Below are positions 22,785-31,494 of a stretch of DNA of 31,861 bases, one piece after another. This DNA is from JBCCEJ01 sp039030335 (GTDB taxonomy: Bacteria > Pseudomonadota > Gammaproteobacteria > HK1): positions 1 through 31,861 of the forward strand of contig JBCCEJ010000065.1 of the NCBI GenBank assembly GCA_039030335.1. Reading direction: 5' to 3'. A program made the position numbers and the translations under genes. Positions within the stretch are counted from its first letter, which is position 1. The number at the start of each line of letters is the position of its first letter. The notes under the pieces are model-generated. The model saw nothing but the letters and a program-made list of their open reading frames with translations, ran no database searches and was not told the DNA's origin.

Positions 22785-22811
22785 ACACTGCCCACGTCGC
22801 GTGGGCAGTGT
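22785..22811 (+). other. 12-bp perfect hairpin between binding-protein and ATPase genes
   Basis: ACACTGCCCACG and CGTGGGCAGTGT enclose a 3-nt TCG loop, 24 nt after the binding-protein stop. No U-run follows. In binding-protein operons such hairpins commonly protect the upstream mRNA from exonucleases, raising binding protein over the membrane subunits. Confidence 0.7.
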
Positions 22812-22838
22812 GACACCTACCACTGCCCGGTCCGTCGC

Positions 22839-22856
22839 GCCGCGCTGAAGCGCGGC
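22839..22856 (+). other. second intercistronic hairpin
   Basis: GCCGCGC, a TGAA loop and GCGCGGC form a 7-bp stem 23 nt before the ATPase start. It may act with the larger hairpin upstream. No U-run follows, so it is not a typical intrinsic terminator. Confidence 0.5.
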
Positions 22857-22879
22857 CTCCGGGCATCTGCAGGTCACCT

Positions 22880-23944
22880 ATGTCTGCCGCTGATTCGGAC
22901 ATCGCGATCGAAATCTCCAACGTCTGGAAGATATTCGGCGAAAATCCGCAACGAGCACTGGAAGTTGCCCGCGGCGGTGCTGTTTCCAAGCAGGAACTCC
23001 TCGAGCGGCACGACGCAGTAGTGGGCGTTGCCGACGTCAGCTTCGAGGTACGGCGCGGCGAGATCTTCTGCGTCATGGGACTTTCCGGCAGCGGCAAGTC
23101 AACGCTGGTCCGTCACGTAAACCGGCTGCTGGAACCGACCGCTGGCAGCGTGGTGGTCGACGGCGTCGATGTCATGTCTCTGGCTCCGGCCGCGTTGCAG
23201 GATTTCCGCAACCACAAGGTTGCGATGGTGTTCCAGAACTTTGGTCTGATGCCGCACTGGTCAGTTCTGGATAACATCGCGATGCCGCTTGAGATTCGTG
23301 CGATCAACAAAAATGAGCGCATGCAGATCGCGGCGAATATTCTGTCCCTTGTCGAGCTTGACGGTTGGGGCAACAAGTTCGCCCACGAACTGTCCGGCGG
23401 CATGCAACAGCGTGTCGGGTTGGCGCGGGCGCTCGCCGCCGATTCCGACGTTCTGTTGATGGACGAGCCATTCAGCGCGCTGGATCCGCTGATTCGCCGA
23501 CAATTACAAGACGAGTTCATCCAACTGTCGGGCACGATGAACAAGACGACGATGTTCATCACGCACGATCTGGACGAGGCCGTACGCGTCGGCGATCGCA
23601 TTGCGATCATGCGCGATGGAGAAGTCGTACAGATCGGCACGGCCGAAGATATCGTCATGCAGCCAGCTGATGCCTACGTCGCCGACTTCGTGGCTGGCAT
23701 CTCCCGGTTGAAAGTCGTCAAGGCGCACGCACTGATGCAAACCCTGGTCGATTTCGAGCATGTCCACGGAACGGTGTCCAGGGACGCAAGACGAGTGACG
23801 GACTCCGAGCAGTTGCGCACCCTCATCAACATGGCGATCGACGACGATGCGCCCATTCTGGTCACTGAGAACGGTGTGGATGTGGGCGTCGTGACGCGAC
23901 AGGACATCCTGCGCACGGTCGTCGAAGGGGCGGACATGTCATGA
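22880..23944 (+). CDS. ABC transporter ATP-binding protein (ProV-type) with C-terminal CBS-like segment
   Basis: The protein is 354 residues from ATG 22880, with a weak AGGT site. Walker A is GLSGSGKST (67-75), the Q-loop MVFQNFGLMPHW, the signature LSGGMQQR (171-178), Walker B LLMDEPFSALD (D195, E196) and the switch FITHDLDEAV. An N-terminal extension (GENPQRALEVARGGAVSKQEL) is typical of ProV-like proteins, which are preceded by this helix. After the nucleotide-binding domain, residues about 295-350 resemble a CBS-type regulatory module (ITDSEQLRTLINMAIDDDAPILV-like end), which in this family senses ionic strength or nucleotides. The ORF ends 4 nt into the permease gene, so translation is coupled. 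Confidence 0.94.
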   Translation: MSAADSDIAIEISNVWKIFGENPQRALEVARGGAVSKQELLERHDAVVGVADVSFEVRRGEIFCVMGLSGSGKSTLVRHVNRLLEPTAGSVVVDGVDVMSLAPAALQDFRNHKVAMVFQNFGLMPHWSVLDNIAMPLEIRAINKNERMQIAANILSLVELDGWGNKFAHELSGGMQQRVGLARALAADSDVLLMDEPFSALDPLIRRQLQDEFIQLSGTMNKTTMFITHDLDEAVRVGDRIAIMRDGEVVQIGTAEDIVMQPADAYVADFVAGISRLKVVKAHALMQTLVDFEHVHGTVSRDARRVTDSEQLRTLINMAIDDDAPILVTENGVDVGVVTRQDILRTVVEGADMS

Positions 23945-25476
23945 GCGAAACGCCGCGCAGTACACAGCTGGCCCGCAAGGCGGCGGCCGACGTCGCCGCG
24001 GAGCGCGACCGGCAGACACGCGATTTTGTCGTCACCAGTCCGGACTACTACGTCGATGCGTTCCGCCGTATTGGCGCTGACGCCCGCTTCGTCTGGACCT
24101 TCAATCTCTGGGCCGGGCTGCTTGGCCCGGTCTGGTACGGCACTCGCAGCCTCTGGAACTGGGGCTTTACGTTCCTCATCATCGAAACGTTCGCTTGGGT
24201 GCAGATCGTGCGGGGTTTGTTCGGTGACCTCGCGACTGAAGCCTGGGCGCGGATCGCTCAGATCGAAGGAACGCTCGAACTGCGCCGCCAACAGCTGGCC
24301 TCCGCCATCGAGAAAGGTTCCGACAAGGTCGACGTCTACAAACGAACGGTCGAATCGTTGGAGAACGCTATCGGCGGGATCCGGCTGGAGGCGCAACAGT
24401 TGGAAGACTCCGGCGTCTGGATCGCGATGACCGGCTTTGCGTTGCTGCTGGGCGTCAAGGCGGTTCAGGCGGTCGTCGCCAACACTCTGCTGGAGCGCCG
24501 GTTCTCGGACTGGTTGTCCGATCCGTCCGTTTCGTGCGGCATGGGTAAGCAGCACATCGCGCTGAGTGTTGGCTTCGTAGTCCTGATCCTGACTGCCACG
24601 GTAGCGCACTACAGTTTCCCCGGCGCCTACAAGGTGCTGTCCGCGTTCCCTACGGAGGGTTTTATCCGGCTCGAAACCATCAAGGGTGTGGAGTGGTTCT
24701 TCGACTTCAGCGTCAAGAACGGTGAAGCCCTGTTCGACTCGATCACCGCCGGCATCCGATTCGTCTTGGATGGTTTGGAGATCATCTTCGTCAGTACGCC
24801 ATGGATGGTGATCGCGAGTTTCATCATTCTGCTGACCGGTCTTGCTGCTGGCGTGCGCACGGCGATTTTTTCCGGTGCGTTCCTGGCCTACATGGGGCTG
24901 CTCGGCTTTTGGGAAAAAGCCATGACGACACTGGCGCTGCTCGGCACCGCGGCCTGCCTTTCGATCGCCATCGGCATTCCCGTTGGGATGTTCTGCGCCC
25001 GGCGCCCGCGTTTTTACGCCGTGGTTCGCCCGATCATGGATTTCATGCAGACGATGCCGGCGTTCGTCTTCATGATTCCGGTGATCGCCTTTTTCGGGAC
25101 CGGTAAGCCGGCCGCCGTCGTGACGACCATGATCTTCGGCGGTACGCCGGTGGTGCGCCTGACCGTATTGGGTTTGCGCGGCGTTCCCGAGAACGTAAGG
25201 GAGGCGGCCATTTCGTACGGTGCGAGCAAGTGGTACCTGTTGACGAGGGTAGATCTGCCGCTCGCTGGTCCGTCGATCCGCGCCGGTATCAATCAGACCA
25301 TCATGCTGAGTCTCGCGATGGTGGTTGTCGCTTCCCTCATCGGCGCGAAAGGCCTCGGCGAAGATGTCCTGGAAGCACTGCAGTACGCCAACGTCGGACA
25401 GGGGATTCTGGCCGGCTTCGCCATCCTGTTCTGCGCGATGATCCTGGATCGCATCGTTCAAGGCGGGCGCAAGTAG
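23941..25476 (+). CDS. ABC transporter permease (ProW-type) with extended N-terminal DUF2628-like/coiled-coil region
   Basis: The protein is 511 residues. Betaine-type permeases are usually about 280-400. Residues about 205-505 are the permease proper, with several TM helices and the EAA loop EAAISYGASKWYLLTRVDLP (421-440) that contacts the ATPase. The first 200 residues are extra. They contain a DUF2628-like small membrane segment (NLWAGLLGPVWYGTRS, 55-70, and a helix about 75-92), then a charged helical stretch about 100-158 with heptad-like spacing (coiled coil), then a further TM at about 160-180. The gene overlaps the ATPase by 4 nt and ends the operon. An extra sensing or scaffolding role for the N-terminal part is inferred. 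Confidence 0.92.
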   Translation: MSETPRSTQLARKAAADVAAERDRQTRDFVVTSPDYYVDAFRRIGADARFVWTFNLWAGLLGPVWYGTRSLWNWGFTFLIIETFAWVQIVRGLFGDLATEAWARIAQIEGTLELRRQQLASAIEKGSDKVDVYKRTVESLENAIGGIRLEAQQLEDSGVWIAMTGFALLLGVKAVQAVVANTLLERRFSDWLSDPSVSCGMGKQHIALSVGFVVLILTATVAHYSFPGAYKVLSAFPTEGFIRLETIKGVEWFFDFSVKNGEALFDSITAGIRFVLDGLEIIFVSTPWMVIASFIILLTGLAAGVRTAIFSGAFLAYMGLLGFWEKAMTTLALLGTAACLSIAIGIPVGMFCARRPRFYAVVRPIMDFMQTMPAFVFMIPVIAFFGTGKPAAVVTTMIFGGTPVVRLTVLGLRGVPENVREAAISYGASKWYLLTRVDLPLAGPSIRAGINQTIMLSLAMVVVASLIGAKGLGEDVLEALQYANVGQGILAGFAILFCAMILDRIVQGGRK

Positions 25477-25609
25477 GCGCGCGCGGCTCGCTGCGAACAG
25501 GTCTCTGGAAACTGCCCCGCGATACGTCCGGCAAGCCGGCCGCCCCTGCACGGCGAACGGTCCCGTTACTGCCGGTGCTCCGACGATGCAAGACGAGATG
25601 CCGGTGTCG

Positions 25610-26584
25610 TCAGCCCGGCAGCGCCTCCGCCAGCCGTTGCCCCAATCGTAGCGTTCGGGCTACCTGGTGCGCCTGACGCTTCAGTCCGAAACCGAGGCTC
25701 GTCACCTCGTAGAGGTCCCCCACGTGCCACGCACTCAGGAACACCGAGTGGTGCGCGACGTAGAATGTCACCGGGCCAACGTTCTGGCGGATCTCGCTGA
25801 GCAGCGCGCGGAGTTCGGCGTTCAGCACCGTGTTGGCCTGCGGGAGCCAGTTCGGGTAGGCACGAAACGTTTCATCGAATGGTGCGTCCCCGGTTGCCAC
25901 GGGCGCGAACTCGAGCAGCGGCACGCCTTCTGGCGGCGCCAGCAGCCGATCATCGCAACTGAGCGTAAGCTCGATGGCGATCGGTTCGGGTAGGTCCACT
26001 CGAATGAACAGACCGTCGCAGCTGTACTGCGGCCAGATGCGCTCGACTTCGATGCCGAGCCAACGGCCTCCCGCCTCCGGAGCGGCCGACGGTCCCGGGC
26101 CACCCAACAGCTGCGTCGAGGCGACGTGTGCCTGCCCGACCGTGTGCTCGATATGGTCGGCGCCGCGGGTGATCGCCGTATGCGAAATGCCGCCCGCGCC
26201 TTGAATCAATGCATCGAGCTTCGACGTTTCGGGCGCCGCGTCGTAGTCCATTGCGTTGAACGCGGCCATCTTCGCGCATACCAGATTTCGGATCTCGTGC
26301 AGCCCGGGCGACGAGCCGGCCATTCGCAACTGCAACGCGCCCACGATCAGCGCTCCGCTCAAGACGCAGAGCAGTCCTACGACCGCCGGACTTAGTCCCA
26401 GCAGCCAGCAGAGCAACGTGATCAGCGTCGCGCCGATGGCGGCATAGGTCAGCCAGATCGCCCTCGCGTCGGCGCGCTGGGTCTTACTCGGCAGTCGGAT
26501 GTGGTGCTCTACCTGGTTGGCGTAGAAGTGCTCGAAGCCGTCCATAAACGGTTCGGGTGCCGGCTCGGCTTCGCGACGCTTCAT
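25610..26584 (-). CDS. two-TM membrane protein of unknown function
   Basis: The 324-residue protein starts at ATG 26584, overlapping the stop of the glutamine amidotransferase gene by 4 nt (ATGA). After a charged N-terminus, two TM helices (about 44-62 and 66-86) form a short hairpin. The remaining 240 residues are probably cytoplasmic, with acidic and hydrophobic alternation and a conserved-looking end (PVTFYVAHHSVFLSAWHVG, then YEVTSLGFGLKRQ). I do not recognise a family. The domain order vaguely resembles DUF3137-type proteins. The tight coupling to the amidotransferase suggests the two act together. It converges on the ABC permease operon. Confidence 0.82.
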   Translation of the reverse strand: MKRREAEPAPEPFMDGFEHFYANQVEHHIRLPSKTQRADARAIWLTYAAIGATLITLLCWLLGLSPAVVGLLCVLSGALIVGALQLRMAGSSPGLHEIRNLVCAKMAAFNAMDYDAAPETSKLDALIQGAGGISHTAITRGADHIEHTVGQAHVASTQLLGGPGPSAAPEAGGRWLGIEVERIWPQYSCDGLFIRVDLPEPIAIELTLSCDDRLLAPPEGVPLLEFAPVATGDAPFDETFRAYPNWLPQANTVLNAELRALLSEIRQNVGPVTFYVAHHSVFLSAWHVGDLYEVTSLGFGLKRQAHQVARTLRLGQRLAEALPG

Positions 26585-27378
26585 GATGCCGGGTGCCCGG
26601 GCTCGAAGACACCGGTGCTGATGCCGTTGGCATCGGCGTGCAGCCAATGGGACTGGTCGATCGCGCGCCAGGGCCCCGCGTCCGGATCCAATGGCTCAGA
26701 GGCGATCAACACGCCGTCGGCGCCGGTCAGGATGTCGGCCTCGCCGTGAAACAGGCTGGGCGCCCGGTCGTCGTTGGCAAAGCGGATCGCGACGATCTGG
26801 TCCCCGTCGGTCAGCGCGGCACTCATCCTGAAGGGTTCATCGATCTGGAGCCGTTGCATGGCTTGCAGCACTTGCCCGACCGTAATGGCAAACGCCCCGA
26901 GCGGGTCTTCGGTACCACCGTTGGTCAGTAACAGATAGAAGAATAGCTCGCTGTCGGTGCTGCCCTGGATGTGGGCGAACAACGTTGGCTCTACCTGCAG
27001 CATCAGCGTACGGCGCACCTGGTCGAAGCCACCTATCTGACCGTTGTGCATGAACAGCCAGTTCCGATACTGGAATGGATGACAGTTCGAGCGCGCCGTT
27101 GAGGTACCGGTAGACGCGCGGACGTGCGCGAAGAACAGCCGCGAGCGCACCTGCGCCGATACGTTTCGAAGATTGGCGTCATTCCACGCCGGGAGTACGT
27201 CGCGAAACAGCCCGGGCGTATCGCGTTCTGCGTACCAGCCCACACCAAATCCGTCGCCATTGGTAGGCCAGTGACTGTGCTGGGCAGCGAGGCTCTGACT
27301 GGCGAGTGAATTGTCAGGTTCGAAGATGAGCTGCTCGAGGAATACGTTGTCGCCCCGGTAGGCGAGCCATCTGCACAT
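26581..27378 (-). CDS. class II glutamine amidotransferase (YafJ/DUG3/EgtC-like)
   Basis: The protein is 265 residues from ATG 27378 (a longer frame from 27432 would bury the nucleophile). Met removal exposes Cys2 in MCRWLAYRG, the N-terminal nucleophile of Ntn-hydrolase amidotransferases. Other conserved elements are THWPTNGDGFGVGWY-type loop (34-50), FFAHVRAST (82-90), FMHNGQI (109-115) and GSTDSELFF. These match the YafJ/DUG3/EgtC branch, which hydrolyses gamma-glutamyl peptides or amides. A glutathione or ergothioneine-type gamma-glutamyl hydrolase is a reasonable but unproven role. No ergothioneine genes are seen. Co-translation with the two-TM protein suggests a membrane-associated partner. 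Confidence 0.92.
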   Translation of the reverse strand: MCRWLAYRGDNVFLEQLIFEPDNSLASQSLAAQHSHWPTNGDGFGVGWYAERDTPGLFRDVLPAWNDANLRNVSAQVRSRLFFAHVRASTGTSTARSNCHPFQYRNWLFMHNGQIGGFDQVRRTLMLQVEPTLFAHIQGSTDSELFFYLLLTNGGTEDPLGAFAITVGQVLQAMQRLQIDEPFRMSAALTDGDQIVAIRFANDDRAPSLFHGEADILTGADGVLIASEPLDPDAGPWRAIDQSHWLHADANGISTGVFEPGHPAS

Positions 27379-27554
27379 GCCTGATGCCCCGAAATGGTGT
27401 CTGTGGCTGGCGGCCGACCCGCTCGACCTCAAGTTTCGAAGCTAACATGGTTGCGCTGGCAACGTGAGCCATCCGCAGCCTGCCGCGCGAGGCGCCCGCC
27501 CGCCTGTTGGCACTATGGCCTGGCGCTCTACGCGATCAGGCGTCCGTCTCCTGA

Positions 27555-30542
27555 CTACCTACCGGCCTTGCGCTTGACGAGCGGTGACAGCAAGTCGAGT
27601 TCCGGCGAGATGAGCGTCTCGCCGCCGTGCTCCTGCCACAGCCCGAGGGCGGCCTCCGCCTGGTCGGCTATCAGCAGCCCGAGCAAGGCCGCGCTCAACG
27701 CCACGTTCTTGCGGACCAGGTGTTCCTGGCCGTCACCTTCCAGCCAGCGTTTGCCGTGCGTCACCATCATCGCGGCGTCGCGCGTGGCCAGCGCATCCAT
27801 CAATGCCAGCCAGTGCTGCTGCCGCTGGTCGAGTGAGGCGCACTGCGCCGCCAACCATTGCACCAGCTGCCGGCCTCGGTCGGGTCCGGTTGCGGGCAAG
27901 ACGTTTGTGGTCATGAAGTTGACCGCGTTCCACCACGGCACTGCGACGTCGGTTGCGCCGCATCCGCGCGCTGCCAGCCGATCGGCGCCAAGCCGCTCAC
28001 GCCATGGTTCGCTGCCGGGAATTTCTGGGATCGAACCCGCCCCCGTCAGTGCATCGACGTACCCGTCAACGCTCCGCAGCTGCGCGGCGTAGCCGAATTC
28101 CTGCTCCGTGTTTACGGGTTGCAGGCGATCGGCTGCCCAATCCGGGCCGAGCATCTCGACGATCGGTACGGACAGCGTACGCAGGTTGTAGAACCGGGCA
28201 GCGAACTGTCGCTTGAAGCGTGCTTCCACCGCGTTCAGGTCGAGCAGCGGAAAGTAGTCTGAATTGACCGACGTTCCGTACGTTTGGAACCAGGGGTCCA
28301 GGACCGCTTTATTGCCTAGATAGCGGATCGCGACGTCCCGCGCCGAGGTCAGATTGACGGCGGCCAGATCCCCGGAAAGCGGCTGAACACCAAACGGCCA
28401 CGCCGGGTCCAGGTCTACCGGTCCGTTCTTGCTGGCGATGAACACGGCGTCGTGACCGTTCAGGTTGAAGACCAGGTAATCGTCGAAGACCCGGCCGAGC
28501 GTGCGACCGACCAGGGCCGTCAGATCCATCGACAGCTCAGAGCCGTGCAGCCATTGCGCAAATATGCCGTTCTCGGTGAGGTTGTTCCTGACCTGACGGT
28601 AGAACTCCTCGGTGTAGAGCGACGCCACGCCGCTGACCCATGGCGTGGACGGCTCGGAGGCGATCACGTCGTAGAGCTGCTGGTGCGTGGCAAAGAAGGT
28701 TCTGGCGTCTTCGAAACGGAACACCGATCGGGGATCGTCGTAGGCGCGTCCAACCCGCCCGGCGAACAGGCGCGCCGCCTCGATCATGCGCGGCTCGATC
28801 TCGATGGAGTCAACAACTTCCAGGTTGGGGTCGCCCAGCGCGACGTGTGTGCTGAGCCCGGCGCCGAACCCGATAACGGCCACCCGCCTCGCGCTGCGGT
28901 GGGCCGCGAGCGGCAGGGCCGGGAGCAGGCTCATATTGTATTCGTCCAGACTGCGGCTGGAGTATTTGTCCGGGTCGACCTGCAGCGAACTGTCGGTTTT
29001 GCCGTTGGTCAGGATGCCGTGCAGACCTTCACCGTAGTCGACGATGTGGATGGTGGCCGTCTTACCGTCGCCGGCGAACGGCACGGTCGCTTTCTCCAGC
29101 TGGCCGAGCTTGCCGTACCGGAACACGCTGGAGGCCATTCTCTTGGCGTCGAGTTCGAGACTCAGCCCGCTTGCCAGCACTGCCGCCATGACGACGCCAC
29201 ACCCGATGACCGCTGGCGAGCGGCCGCGTGCGCGCACGACCAACACGAGCCCGATGATGATGTCGATGGCGGCACCGAAGACGATGGTGTCGGCGAGGCC
29301 GAGTGCCGGCAGACCGATGTGGATCGCGAACAGCACGCCGACGATCGCGCCGACCGTGTTGGCCGCGTAGACGTGTCCGATGCTCCGCTCGCCGACTCCG
29401 CCCTTGAGCAACAGGAATGTAATGAGCGGCAGGGTCATGCCGGCGCAGATCGTGACCGGCAGCATCACCGCGATCGCGATTCCCTGGCTGACGGCATTGT
29501 AGAGAGCGTACCCGGCATCGTTCTGGCCGAGTCCGCGCATCAGCTCGGCCATCCATACGAACGTCTCGTGGTAAGTCAGGATCGTCCCGATCGCGAGTAC
29601 GCCCATGACGAGTTGTACGCCGCCGAGAAAGCCAAGTGGGTTACCGAGCCGCTCGATCCGCCCGCGAATCCACAGACTGCCGAGCGCAAGCCCCAGAATG
29701 AACGCGGACAGCATCAGCTCGAACGCATGGGTCGACGAGCCAAGCACCATGCTTAGCATGCGGATCCAGGCAATTTCGTAGATGAATGACGCGGTGCCCG
29801 TCAGCAGCGCCACCAGGAGCAGCAGGCGCACGGGGCCGGCGCCGATCGCGTCGCCCGCGGGCACAGGGGCGGCTGGTTCGAGATCGGTCCAGCCCGGTGT
29901 CTTGGCCCATAGATAGACGACCAGCGCGAGCACGACATTGATACTGCCGGCGGTGAGCACGGTGCCGGGCAGGCCGGCGGCCGGAATCAGCACGTAGCCG
30001 CTCGCCAGCACGCCGACGGCTGCGCCCAGGCTATTCGAGAAGTAGAGCGCTGCGATGCCGTGTCCGGGCGTGTCGGGGTAACGCCTCAGCAGCGCGCCGC
30101 TCATGAACGGAAATGTCATGCCGAGCAGCACCGACTGCGGCAGGATGAGGGTTGCCGCAAATGTCCACTTCAGTACGTCGACCCAGGTGGAATCCCCCAA
30201 CGCCGGGAATACCGTGCTCTGCGCGAATCCGACCGACCCGGTGAACATACCGTGGAAGCCGAGGCCCGCGAGCCCGATGATGCCCTCGACGACGGCGTAG
30301 CCGATCAGCAGGTTCTTGAAACGCGTCGTGCGCTGCCCGACCCACCATGCGCCAAGCGCCATGCCGCCCATGAAGATGGTGAGGACCAGGGATTGCGCGT
30401 ACGCGGCGTGGCCCAGCCAGAGCTTCAGGTACTGAGTCCAGATGGATTCGTAGATCAGGCCGGAGAAACCCGACACGGTGAACAGCGCGATCAATCCCCA
30501 CAGCGCTGCCGGACTCGTTCGCCCCGTCGAAGCCTGTTCCAT
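27555..30542 (-). CDS. membrane spermidine/putrescine aminopropyltransferase-like fusion (MFS-type N-terminus, SpeE-like methyltransferase fold)
   Basis: The protein is 995 residues from ATG 30542 (AGGA site; an in-frame GTG at 30560 is an alternative). The first ~440 residues are a polytopic domain with many helices, in two similar halves (SGFSGLIYESIWTQYLKLWLG and GTASFIYEIAWIRMLSMVLG). Residues about 470-720 resemble spermidine synthase: RRVAVIGFGAGLST (AdoMet loop) and ASEPSTPWVSGVASLYTEEFYR. A long C-terminal tail of about 270 residues has no identified domain. Such fusions are widespread and their substrate is unsettled. AdoMet or decarboxylated AdoMet use is inferred. No polyamine genes are adjacent. 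Confidence 0.9.
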   Translation of the reverse strand: MEQASTGRTSPAALWGLIALFTVSGFSGLIYESIWTQYLKLWLGHAAYAQSLVLTIFMGGMALGAWWVGQRTTRFKNLLIGYAVVEGIIGLAGLGFHGMFTGSVGFAQSTVFPALGDSTWVDVLKWTFAATLILPQSVLLGMTFPFMSGALLRRYPDTPGHGIAALYFSNSLGAAVGVLASGYVLIPAAGLPGTVLTAGSINVVLALVVYLWAKTPGWTDLEPAAPVPAGDAIGAGPVRLLLLVALLTGTASFIYEIAWIRMLSMVLGSSTHAFELMLSAFILGLALGSLWIRGRIERLGNPLGFLGGVQLVMGVLAIGTILTYHETFVWMAELMRGLGQNDAGYALYNAVSQGIAIAVMLPVTICAGMTLPLITFLLLKGGVGERSIGHVYAANTVGAIVGVLFAIHIGLPALGLADTIVFGAAIDIIIGLVLVVRARGRSPAVIGCGVVMAAVLASGLSLELDAKRMASSVFRYGKLGQLEKATVPFAGDGKTATIHIVDYGEGLHGILTNGKTDSSLQVDPDKYSSRSLDEYNMSLLPALPLAAHRSARRVAVIGFGAGLSTHVALGDPNLEVVDSIEIEPRMIEAARLFAGRVGRAYDDPRSVFRFEDARTFFATHQQLYDVIASEPSTPWVSGVASLYTEEFYRQVRNNLTENGIFAQWLHGSELSMDLTALVGRTLGRVFDDYLVFNLNGHDAVFIASKNGPVDLDPAWPFGVQPLSGDLAAVNLTSARDVAIRYLGNKAVLDPWFQTYGTSVNSDYFPLLDLNAVEARFKRQFAARFYNLRTLSVPIVEMLGPDWAADRLQPVNTEQEFGYAAQLRSVDGYVDALTGAGSIPEIPGSEPWRERLGADRLAARGCGATDVAVPWWNAVNFMTTNVLPATGPDRGRQLVQWLAAQCASLDQRQQHWLALMDALATRDAAMMVTHGKRWLEGDGQEHLVRKNVALSAALLGLLIADQAEAALGLWQEHGGETLISPELDLLSPLVKRKAGR

Positions 30543-31038
30543 CCGGTGATGTCCTGGCACCCAATCTATGTCGGCGCAGTGTAGCGGGCGTCTTCCGGGT
30601 GTCTATCGATTGGGTCACGCGCCCGGCGACGGCGGAACCGGGTCGTGCAGGCTTCCGATCGGCGATGATGGTGTTCGACGAGCGCTCGGCAAGGCATCTG
30701 AATTCCTGGCTGCTGGCGCCCTGGAAGTGCCCGTTGTGAGGTGCGATAAGGACGAGCGAATCGCCGACATTGCCGGCGCCGCGTGGCCCGGCCGGTATGG
30801 CGCGGAGCGGGTTTCTGCCCGCGTCCGCCAGGGTTGTTTTCAGGAACGTTTTGCGCCTGAAATGGTCATTGGGTGCGCTGGGCCCGAGCGATCCGGGCCA
30901 ATTCAACCCCTGGCCGCGTGTTCGGCGGATGGGGATCGCTCATCCGACCGGTTTTTGCGCTGGTGGGCACGCGCCTAAACGTGTATCTTCTTGGACGTAT
31001 ACGCTATTGCGCAGAGCGTCAGGCTGAGGACACCCCAC
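30543..31038. other. 496-bp intergenic region between the fusion gene and fur
   Basis: This divergent gap should contain the promoters of both genes. An open rightward frame at 30568-30978 (136 codons) and a leftward one lack recognisable domains and ribosome sites. A 7-bp inverted repeat (TTTCAGG-N11-CCTGAAA, 30838-30862) and the 8-bp palindrome CGTATACG (30996-31003) near fur are the only structures noticed. I see no gene I would defend. Confidence 0.5.
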
Positions 31039-31494
31039 GTGCCCAACCCTCTCAGACTAATTCAATCCGACAGCGATGGTCTGCGGAAGGTCGGCCTGAA
31101 GGCCACTTTGCCGCGCCTCAAGATCCTCGCGGTCCTCGAAAGCAACAACGAGCGCCACATGAGTGCGGAGGATGTCTATCGTGCGCTCATGGAGAGCGGT
31201 GATGACGTCGGTCTGGCAACGGTCTACCGGGTTCTGACGCAGTTTGAGGCGGCCGGCCTCGTAATCCGGCACAACTTCGCGGAAGGCCACGCCGTCTTCG
31301 AGCTCGATTCTGGCGACCATCACGACCATATCGTCTGTGCCGACTGCGGCGCCGTGGTGGAGTTCGTCGACAACACCATCGAGCGCCGTCAGCACCGGAT
31401 TGCGGATGAGCACGGCTTCGATATCGCTGACCGCTCTCTCGTCATCTACGGCCACTGTCGTAACCGGCGTTGTCCGAAGCGGCCGATGGCCTGA
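31039..31494 (+). CDS. fur: ferric uptake regulator Fur
   Basis: The protein is 151 residues from GTG 31039 (TGAGGA about 8 nt upstream). The winged-helix domain contains ATLPRLKILAVLE and GLATVYRVLTQFEAAGLV. The metal sites include HHDH (94-97), the zinc CxxC pair at C100-C103 (VCADCGAVVEF) and the second Cys pair C140/C145 near the end (HCRNRRCPKRPMA). Length and motifs fit Fur proper rather than Zur or PerR. With Fe2+ it represses iron-uptake genes. The next gene on the right has a strong Fur-box match in its leader. A longer frame from TTG 30991 has no clear site and is not preferred. Confidence 0.95.
   Translation: MPNPLRLIQSDSDGLRKVGLKATLPRLKILAVLESNNERHMSAEDVYRALMESGDDVGLATVYRVLTQFEAAGLVIRHNFAEGHAVFELDSGDHHDHIVCADCGAVVEFVDNTIERRQHRIADEHGFDIADRSLVIYGHCRNRRCPKRPMA

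Noticed and set aside
25528..25539. CCGGC-AA-GCCGG hairpin between the convergent permease and two-TM genes
   Set aside because: The stem is 5 bp with a 2-nt loop and no U-run, so it is too weak to call a terminator.
23674..25551. 625-codon open frame antisense to the ABC permease
   Set aside because: It mirrors a strong coding gene in GC-rich DNA. Its product is rich in Asp, His, Gln and Arg with no hydrophobic core or domain, as expected of an antisense shadow.
28452..29756. 434-codon rightward frame over the membrane fusion gene
   Set aside because: It is antisense to clear membrane and AdoMet-binding sequence, and its composition is the typical polar mirror of that sequence.
30568..30978. 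136-codon rightward frame between the fusion gene and fur
   Set aside because: It has no ribosome site and no domain, and other frames are open in the same stretch. A decayed gene cannot be excluded, but nothing supports it.
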